Shown here: one piece after another, positions 6,716 to 10,698 of the stretch | Position numbering within the stretch: position 1 is the first letter of the stretch | Layout: the number at the start of each line of letters is the position of its first letter | Assembly: GCA_023252065.1 (NCBI GenBank) | Contig: JAHEXO010000029.1 | Coordinates: 1-10,698, forward strand | Source of the DNA: Nocardioides sp. | Lineage (GTDB): Bacteria > Actinomycetota > Actinomycetes > Propionibacteriales > Nocardioidaceae | Length of the DNA stretch: 10,698 nt | Direction: 5' to 3' | Translations under genes and position numbers: made by a program | Notes under the pieces: model-generated | The model's input: only the letters and a program-made list of their open reading frames with translations | Database searches by the model: none | What the model was told of the DNA's origin: nothing

Positions 6716-7624
6716 CTAAGGCACGACCGGCTGGCCGAGCAGGCGCCGGTAGGTGTAGCCCAGCGCCAGCAGGACGACCGGGATGCCCACGAGCAGCCCG
6801 ACGCCGCAGATGCAGGCGCTGACCAGCAGGATCAGGCCGGCGAGGATGTAGAACACCAGCGTGCTGCCGAGGTTCTCGGTGACCAGCTTGTAGCTGGCCT
6901 TGATCGCGTCCCAGGCCGACAGGTGCTGGTCGACGACGAACATGATCGTGAAGAACGTCAAGAACCCGACGATCAGGCCCGGGATGTAGCACAGCACGGT
7001 GCCGATGGCGGTGCCGATCGCGATCAGCAGCGCGGCGATGACGACCTGGGCCTTGTCGTAGCCCTCGAACATGTCGCCGATCTTGAAGTCCTGACCGTCG
7101 GCCACCCGGAGCGCACCGCGGTAGAGGCCGGCGGCGAGCACCTGGGCGAAGACGAAGAAGATGCCTTCGGCGAGGCCGGATACCAGCAGGCGGGTGAAGG
7201 TGCTCGAGGTGCTGACCGCACCCAGCAGGACGGCGTAGACCAGGATGCCCACCACGATGATGCCCACCCACGCGACCAGGGTCGGGATCAACATGGTGCC
7301 GGGGCTCTGGGTGAACTTGCGCCAGCCGTAGCCGATCGCCTCGGTGGCCTGGTAGCCGCCGGGCTGGCCGGGCTGGCCGGGCTGGCCGGGCTGGCCGGCG
7401 TAGGGGTTCTCGGGCGGTGGGGCGCCGTAGCCACCACCGTCGGCGGGGGGCGGGGCGCCGTAGCCGCCACCGTCGGGCGGCGGGGCGCCGTAGGGGTTCT
7501 CGCCCGCGGGAGGCGGAGGTGTGGAAGGCGGCGGCGGTGGTGGGGGTGCCTCCGAGAAGGGAGGCGGTGGTGCGGGCTCGTCCGCAGGCCCGTCGGGGTG
7601 CGGAGGCTCGTTGGTGTCACTCAT
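6716..7624 (-). CDS. Multipass membrane protein with proline-rich repetitive N-terminal tail
   Basis: I do not recognise a named function. The 302-residue protein has a disordered N-terminal tail (1-95) rich in Pro, Gly and Tyr, with poly-proline runs (19-39), three GYGAPPP or similar units (45-71), two ENPY motifs and four QPG repeats (78-89). A membrane domain with five or six hydrophobic helices follows (about 111-136, 143-166, 192-231 as one or two, 254-273, 274-292). The segment SAWDAIKASYKLVTENLGSTL (236-256) resembles the helix found in DUF4013-like and glycerophosphodiester-phosphodiesterase membrane-domain families; this is a resemblance only. The tail is probably cytoplasmic and may bind partners. 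The start is ATG at 7624, seven bases after a TAGATT -10 box; an in-frame GTG at 7654 lies upstream of that promoter and is unlikely. The gene converges with rqlH and lies downstream of ino1, with a hairpin and its own promoter between. Confidence 0.85.
   Translation of the reverse strand: MSDTNEPPHPDGPADEPAPPPPFSEAPPPPPPPSTPPPPAGENPYGAPPPDGGGYGAPPPADGGGYGAPPPENPYAGQPGQPGQPGQPGGYQATEAIGYGWRKFTQSPGTMLIPTLVAWVGIIVVGILVYAVLLGAVSTSSTFTRLLVSGLAEGIFFVFAQVLAAGLYRGALRVADGQDFKIGDMFEGYDKAQVVIAALLIAIGTAIGTVLCYIPGLIVGFLTFFTIMFVVDQHLSAWDAIKASYKLVTENLGSTLVFYILAGLILLVSACICGVGLLVGIPVVLLALGYTYRRLLGQPVVP
7361..7396. repeat. Four perfect 9-bp tandem repeats coding Gln-Pro-Gly
   Basis: GGGCTGGCC is repeated four times without change inside the membrane protein gene. 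On the coding strand this gives (QPG)4. Perfect identity at DNA level means unit number could change by slippage without breaking the frame. Confidence 0.85.
7401..7502. repeat. Imperfect 30/33-bp coding repeats (GGGYGAPPP units) with direct-repeat ends
   Basis: GGCGCCGTAG occurs at 7421, 7454 and 7484, giving periods of 33 and 30 bp. The block is bounded by two copies of TAGGGGTTCTCG (7401-7412 and 7491-7502). It encodes the Tyr-Gly-Ala-Pro-Pro-Pro units and the two ENPY motifs of the N-terminal tail, and all period lengths keep the frame. Confidence 0.75.
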
Positions 7625-7631
7625 GCGCGGC

Positions 7632-7661
7632 AATCTAGGGGTCGCGCAGAGCACGTGTCAC
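7632..7661 (-). promoter_or_regulatory. Promoter of the membrane protein gene, leaderless
   Basis: On the minus strand GTGACA (7661-7656, close to TTGACA), an 18-base spacer and TAGATT (7637-7632, TANNNT) precede ATG 7624 by seven bases. This is the best -35/-10 pair in the window. No Shine-Dalgarno sequence precedes the ATG, so a leaderless transcript is likely. Confidence 0.65.
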
Positions 7662-7708
7662 CGACCCGCGCGGGCCACCTGACCGGTTTCATCCTGCCCG
7701 ACGACGCA

Positions 7709-7743
7709 AGGACCCCGGTCCGCCGAAGCGGGACCGGGGTCCT
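7709..7743 (-). terminator. Terminator hairpin of the padR-ino1 operon
   Basis: A perfect 13-bp stem joins AGGACCCCGGTCC (7709-7721) and its complement (7731-7743), around a 9-base loop that can form two more pairs. It lies 40 bp beyond the ino1 stop and ends 47 bases before the -35 of the next gene. No U-run is visible. Confidence 0.75.
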
Positions 7744-7745
7744 GC

Positions 7746-7760
7746 GCAGGTCAGACCTGC
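7746..7760 (-). terminator. Second, small hairpin after ino1
   Basis: GCAGGT (7746-7751) pairs with ACCTGC (7755-7760) around a three-base loop, directly next to the larger hairpin and closer to the ino1 stop. It may act with it as a tandem 3' structure. Confidence 0.4.
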
Positions 7761-7782
7761 GGGGTCCATCAAACGTGCGAGG

Positions 7783-8868
7783 TCACTCCTCGCCCTTGAT
7801 GAAGGCCTCGACGCGCGCGCGACCCTCGTCGTCGGGCAGCTGCACGGGCGGGCTCTTCATCAGGTAGGACGAGGCCGAGATGATCGGGCCACCGATCCCG
7901 CGGTCCTTGGCGATCTTCGCCGCGCGGAGCGCGTCGATGATGATGCCGGCGGAGTTGGGGGAGTCCCAGACCTCGAGCTTGTACTCCATGTTCAGCGGCA
8001 CGTCACCGAACGCGCGACCCTCGAGGCGGACGTAGGCCCACTTGCGGTCGTCGAGCCACGCGACGTAGTCGGACGGGCCGATGTGGACGTTGCGGTCGTG
8101 GATCTTGCCGGCCAGCGGGCCGGTCAGGTTGGAGGTGACCGACTGGGTCTTGGAGATCTTCTTGGACTCCAGGCGCTCACGCTCGAGCATGTTCTTGAAG
8201 TCCATGTTGCCGCCGACGTTGAGCTGGTAGGTGCGGTCGAGCACGATGCCGCGGTCCTCGAACAGCTTGGCGATCACCCGGTGGGTGATGGTGGCGCCGA
8301 GCTGGCTCTTGATGTCGTCACCGACGATCGGGACGCCGGCGTCCTCGAACTTCTTGGCCCACACGGGGTCGGAGGCGATGAAGACGGGCAGCGCGTTGAC
8401 GAAGGCGACCTTGGCGTCGATCGCGCACTGCGCGTAGAACTTGTCGGCCGCCTCGGAGCCCACCGGGAGGTAGGAGACGAGGACGTCGGCCTGGGTGTCC
8501 TTGAGGACCTGGACGATGTCGACCGGCTCGGCGTCGGACTCGTCGATGGTCTCGAGGTAGTACTTGCCCAGACCGTCGAGCGTGTGACCCCGCTGCACGA
8601 TGACGCCGGTCGGCGGCACGTCGCAGATGCGGATCGTGTTGTTCTCCGAGGCCTGCGTGGCCTCGGCCAGGTCGAAACCGACCTTCTTGGCGTCGACGTC
8701 GAAGGCGGCGACGAACTCCACGTCCGAGACGTGGTAGTCGCCGAACTTGACGTGCATCAGGCCGGGCACGATGCCCGCCGGGTCGGCGTCCTTGTAGTAC
8801 TCGACGCCCTGGATCAGGGACGTCGCGCAGTTGCCGACGCCCACGATTGCTACTCGTACCGAACCCAT
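7783..8868 (-). CDS. ino1: Inositol-3-phosphate synthase (myo-inositol-1-phosphate synthase)
   Basis: Ino1 converts D-glucose 6-phosphate to 1D-myo-inositol 3-phosphate with bound NAD in the cytoplasm. In actinobacteria this feeds phosphatidylinositol, lipoglycans and mycothiol. The 361 residues are close to the mycobacterial enzyme (about 367). Visible features are the NAD-binding GVGNCATSL (10-18), the core motif [15 protein letters not shown] (183-197), [11 protein letters not shown] (217-227), the lysine-rich catalytic stretch [11 protein letters not shown] (234-244) and WDSPNSAG (301-308). I chose ATG at 8868 because the family begins with [16 protein letters not shown] sequence and AGGAAGGA lies 10 bases upstream (8879-8886). 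A longer frame to GTG 8943 would overlap padR and adds unconserved residues. It lies 28 bp after padR on the same strand and very likely shares its mRNA. Confidence 0.96.
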   Translation of the reverse strand: MGSVRVAIVGVGNCATSLIQGVEYYKDADPAGIVPGLMHVKFGDYHVSDVEFVAAFDVDAKKVGFDLAEATQASENNTIRICDVPPTGVIVQRGHTLDGLGKYYLETIDESDAEPVDIVQVLKDTQADVLVSYLPVGSEAADKFYAQCAIDAKVAFVNALPVFIASDPVWAKKFEDAGVPIVGDDIKSQLGATITHRVIAKLFEDRGIVLDRTYQLNVGGNMDFKNMLERERLESKKISKTQSVTSNLTGPLAGKIHDRNVHIGPSDYVAWLDDRKWAYVRLEGRAFGDVPLNMEYKLEVWDSPNSAGIIIDALRAAKIAKDRGIGGPIISASSYLMKSPPVQLPDDEGRARVEAFIKGEE

Positions 8869-8878
8869 GAGGGTCTGT

Positions 8879-8886
8879 TCCTTCCT
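8879..8886 (-). promoter_or_regulatory. Shine-Dalgarno of ino1 that fixes its start
   Basis: AGGAAGGA on the minus strand lies 10 bases before ATG 8868 and inside the short padR-ino1 gap. It supports the 361-residue start and independent translation of ino1 in the operon. Confidence 0.7.
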
Positions 8887-8896
8887 AGCGGGTGTT

Positions 8897-9517
8897 TCAG
8901 GTGGTTGCGTCGGCCACGGGGGCCACGCTGGATGGGTTTTCACTGGTGGTGCTGGTGTCGCTGCTGGTCGCGGGGGCCGGGGGCACCGGCTGGTCGGCCA
9001 GGCGCTCGGCGTTGATCAGGTCGCCCAGCCACTTGACCTCGCGCTCCACCGACTCGATCGAGTGGCGGCGGAGCTCGGAGAGGTAGCGGTCGTCGCCACC
9101 CCCGGCATGACGGGCGCGGTCGAGCCGCTCCTGGAGCCGGGACCGACGTCCTTCCAGGACCCGCAGGCGCACGTCGGCGTCGGTGCGGGAGAAGAACGCG
9201 AACCGGGTGTTGAACGAGTCGTCCTCCCAGGCCGCGGGGCCGTCGTCGGTGATCTCCTCACCGAAGTACTGCCGGCCCGCAGGCGTGATCTGGTAGACGA
9301 TCCGCTGCCGCCGCGACACCGCGGCCGGTGCGGTCACCTCGGTGATCCACCCGGCGCGGAGCAGTCGCTTCAGTGCGGGGTAGAGCGAGCCGTAGGAGAG
9401 CAGCCGGCCCCAGCCGAGCAGCAGGTTGAGCCGCTTGCGGAGCTCGTAGCCGTGCAACGGGGACTCGTGGAGCAGGCCGAGGACGGCCAGCTCGAGCGAG
9501 GCCGCCTTGCGCGCCAT
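8897..9517 (-). CDS. PadR-family transcriptional regulator
   Basis: This 206-residue protein has an N-terminal winged helix (1-85) with PadR hallmarks: [16 protein letters not shown] (15-30), the recognition region [18 protein letters not shown] (41-58) and the wing [12 protein letters not shown] (70-81). A helical dimerisation region follows (about 105-172; [21 protein letters not shown] and the heptad-like [14 protein letters not shown]), then a disordered Pro/Ser/Thr tail (176-206). GGGAG lies six bases before ATG 9517. PadR next to ino1 is conserved (Rv0047c beside Rv0046c in M. tuberculosis, from memory), so control of inositol synthesis is a reasonable inference. It probably represses its own operon through the inverted repeat at 9575-9592. 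The effector is not known from sequence. Confidence 0.93.
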   Translation of the reverse strand: MARKAASLELAVLGLLHESPLHGYELRKRLNLLLGWGRLLSYGSLYPALKRLLRAGWITEVTAPAAVSRRQRIVYQITPAGRQYFGEEITDDGPAAWEDDSFNTRFAFFSRTDADVRLRVLEGRRSRLQERLDRARHAGGGDDRYLSELRRHSIESVEREVKWLGDLINAERLADQPVPPAPATSSDTSTTSENPSSVAPVADATT

Positions 9518-9571
9518 GAGAGGCTCCCGTCCGATCTGACGCCGCGATGTGTCACGACGTTCTATCGGACG

Positions 9572-9601
9572 AACATATCAACTCGATATATCAACCGCCA
9601 A
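9572..9601 (-). promoter_or_regulatory. Proposed promoter of the padR-ino1 operon
   Basis: On the minus strand TTGGCG (9601-9596), an 18-base spacer and TATGTT (9577-9572, TANNNT) with a TG at the extended -10 position give a plausible promoter about 55 bases before padR. The -35 is weak. The operator candidate lies inside the spacer and over the -10. Confidence 0.4.
9575..9592. promoter_or_regulatory. Operator candidate for the PadR regulator
   Basis: ATATC-N5-GATAT (9575-9589) is a perfect inverted repeat, extended to GATATATC (9585-9592). The word ATATCAAC also occurs twice, 13 bp apart (9575 and 9588). This AT-rich patch stands out in GC-rich DNA and overlaps the proposed padR -10 box. 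AT-rich dyads with ATAT/GATAT arms are typical of PadR-family targets. Confidence 0.55.
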
Positions 9602-9627
9602 CTCCAGGCGGCCTGCGCACGCGTGAG

Positions 9628-9648
9628 CGTGGTTTCGACCCCTCCTGG
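9628..9648 (-). repeat. Possible core-deleted relative of the 4406-4441 repeat
   Basis: Read on the minus strand this carries AGGAGGG, then GTC, then GAAACCACG. The same three words occur in order in the element at 4411-4444, where the hairpin core and a TC separate them. Eleven bases (TCGAAACCACG) are identical across the junction. It could be a shortened copy or chance. Confidence 0.3.
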
Positions 9649-9658
9649 CCCGGGCACG

Positions 9659-9664
9659 TACCCT
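9659..9664 (+). promoter_or_regulatory. Possible -10 box for the penicillin-binding protein gene
   Basis: TACCCT fits TANNNT and would give a leader of about 90 bases before GTG 9761. No good -35 is visible; TTCGAC (9634-9639) is 19 bases upstream. Weak evidence. Confidence 0.25.
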
Positions 9665-9692
9665 CGTCCCCGACGGCTCGGGCCGCGACCGC

Positions 9693-9719
9693 GAGGGGCC
9701 GGTGTGGCCGGCCGTCCTC
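9693..9719 (+). other. Hairpin in the 5' leader of the penicillin-binding protein gene
   Basis: GAGG-GGCCGG (9693-9702) pairs with CCGGCC-GT-CCTC (9708-9719), six plus four pairs with a two-base bulge and a TGTGG loop. It lies between divergent genes, where no terminator is needed, 41 bases before GTG 9761, so it may be a leader structure. Confidence 0.4.
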
Positions 9720-9750
9720 TGTGCATCGAACCTTTCCCCGACGCAACTCT

Positions 9751-9755
9751 GGAGA
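9751..9755 (+). promoter_or_regulatory. Shine-Dalgarno of the penicillin-binding protein gene
   Basis: GGAGA five bases before GTG 9761 supports that start, in contrast to the leaderless genes of the left half. Confidence 0.6.
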
Positions 9756-9760
9756 CACCT

Positions 9761-10698
9761 GTGAGTGCCAAGCGCAGGGCCCCCGGGCCGGCCGTGAAGC
9801 GCAAGCCGACGAAGGCTCGCGGTCAGACGCGCCCCGCCTCGGGCCACCCGCGCCTGCGCAAGGTCGTGAAGTGGACCCTGATCGTCGGGCTGGTCGGCGT
9901 CCTGGTGCTGATCGGTGGCTTCGTCTACCTCTACCAGACCACGACGATCCCCGACCCCAACAAGGACTTCCAGACCCAGACGTCCTTCGTCTACTACGCC
10001 GACGGCAAGACTCAGGTGGGCACCTACGCCACGCAGAACCGGCAGATCATCCCCTACAGCGAGATGAACGACAACCTGCGCAACGCCGTGGTGGCCGCCG
10101 AGGACCGGACCTTCTGGACCAACCACGGCATCGACCCCAAGGGCATCATCCGGGCGGCGTTCAACGACGCGCGGGGTGGCGCCACGCAAGGCGCCTCGAC
10201 GATCACCCAGCAGTACGTCAAGATCCTCTACCTGACCCAGGAACGGTCGATCAACCGCAAGATCCACGAGGCGATCTTGTCGCTGAAGCTGCAGAAGCAG
10301 CTGAGCAAGCAGGAGATCCTGCAGGGCTACCTCAACACCATCTACTTCGGCCGCGGCGCCTACGGCGTGCAGGCGGCTGCCCAGGCCTACTTCGGTGTCA
10401 ACGCCCAGGACCTCACCCTGCGTCAGGCCACCGTCATCGCCTCCGTGCTCAACAACCCCTCCGCCTTCGACCCCGCCAACGGCAAGGCGGCGAAGGAGGC
10501 GCTGCTGGCGCGCTACCGCTACGTGCTGGCCGGCATGGCCTCGATGGGGAGCATCACCGACGCGCAGGCGGCGGCGGCCGCGAAGCGCTTGCCGGCGTTC
10601 CCGCTCTTCAAGCAGTCCCAGGCCTACGGCGGGCAAAAGGGCCACATGCTGGCGCTGGTGCGCCAGGAGCTGCACAAGCTCGGCTTCACCGACGACCA
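9761..10698 (+). CDS. Class A penicillin-binding protein, N-terminal transglycosylase part (cut by window edge)
   Basis: This bifunctional enzyme polymerises lipid II glycan strands (GT51) and, in the part outside the window, should cross-link peptides (transpeptidase). The 312 visible residues have a short basic cytoplasmic tail (1-36), one transmembrane helix (about 38-58) and a GT51 domain. The domain contains EDRTFWTNHGID (114-125) with catalytic E114, GASTITQQYVK (144-154), the RKIHEAILSLKLQKQLSKQEIL stretch (166-187), the second catalytic region YLNTIYFGRGAYGVQAAAQAYFG (190-212), and ASVLNNPSAFDP (227-238). The start is GTG 9761 with GGAGA upstream. The frame is open to the last base. 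It diverges from padR-ino1, as ponA1 does in M. tuberculosis (Rv0050), although two small genes found there are missing here. Lipid II flipped by the nearby MurJ would be its substrate. Confidence 0.95.
   Translation, partial: MSAKRRAPGPAVKRKPTKARGQTRPASGHPRLRKVVKWTLIVGLVGVLVLIGGFVYLYQTTTIPDPNKDFQTQTSFVYYADGKTQVGTYATQNRQIIPYSEMNDNLRNAVVAAEDRTFWTNHGIDPKGIIRAAFNDARGGATQGASTITQQYVKILYLTQERSINRKIHEAILSLKLQKQLSKQEILQGYLNTIYFGRGAYGVQAAAQAYFGVNAQDLTLRQATVIASVLNNPSAFDPANGKAAKEALLARYRYVLAGMASMGSITDAQAAAAAKRLPAFPLFKQSQAYGGQKGHMLALVRQELHKLGFTDD

Noticed and set aside
8869..8943. Longer ino1 start at GTG 8943 (25 extra residues)
   Set aside because: It overlaps the end of padR, lies upstream of a good Shine-Dalgarno, and the family begins at the [10 protein letters not shown] position.
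8083..9015. 310-codon open frame antisense to ino1, and 6680-7867 antisense to the membrane protein
   Set aside because: Both are shadows of well-supported genes and consist of repetitive Val/Asp/Gly/Leu or Arg/Gly/Gln/Asp-rich sequence.
9518..9760. Small gene, riboswitch or tRNA in the padR-PBP spacer
   Set aside because: No conserved small frame, cloverleaf or known riboswitch core was seen; promoter, operator and one hairpin account for most of it.
9578..10675. 365-codon open frame antisense to the PBP gene
   Set aside because: Shadow; the plus strand carries unmistakable GT51 motifs.
1..10698. Defence island, phage, IS or CRISPR content
   Set aside because: No transposase, integrase, nuclease-toxin pair, CRISPR-like spacing or composition break was found; all genes fit a core actinobacterial block.

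Overview
The window is high-GC DNA with GTG starts, weak -35 boxes, TANNNT -10 boxes and several apparently leaderless genes, which points to an actinobacterium. The gene set (MurJ, a DUF6049 protein, an actinobacterial-type CCA-adding enzyme, RqlH, PadR-Ino1 and a class A penicillin-binding protein) and an intergenic repeat of a kind I associate with Nocardioides suggest Propionibacteriales/Nocardioidaceae. The genus is an inference, not shown by the sequence. No plasmid, phage, IS, CRISPR, tRNA or rRNA signal was found, and no gene-free stretch exceeds 300 bases.

Left part (1-4388): murJ (lipid II flippase, cut by the left edge) and a secreted, membrane-anchored DUF6049 protein lie on the minus strand. 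They diverge from cca, the CCA-adding tRNA nucleotidyltransferase, across 70 bp carrying two back-to-back leaderless promoters. The NUDIX gene (mutT4 type) often found in this block is missing. Middle part (4389-6715): a short repeat/hairpin region precedes rqlH, a RecQ-like helicase fused to a zinc domain and a ComF-like phosphoribosyltransferase domain. Its promoter resembles the RecA-independent DNA-damage (PafBC type) motif of actinobacteria. A large hairpin closes rqlH and also the convergent gene that follows.

Right part (6716-10698): a multipass membrane protein with a proline-rich repetitive tail lies on the minus strand. Upstream of it is a padR-ino1 operon (regulator plus myo-inositol-1-phosphate synthase) with an ATATC-N5-GATAT operator candidate. 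A divergent class A penicillin-binding protein gene (ponA type) runs off the right edge.

The genes serve envelope building (MurJ, PBP, DUF6049), inositol supply for phosphatidylinositol and mycothiol (Ino1), tRNA maturation (CCA) and DNA repair (RqlH). From memory, the order murJ-DUF6049-cca ... ino1-padR-PBP is a conserved actinobacterial block near the replication origin. The window is therefore mostly core genome. Its most interesting points are regulatory (the rqlH promoter, the padR operator, leaderless divergent promoters, the PBP leader hairpin) rather than a new gene system.
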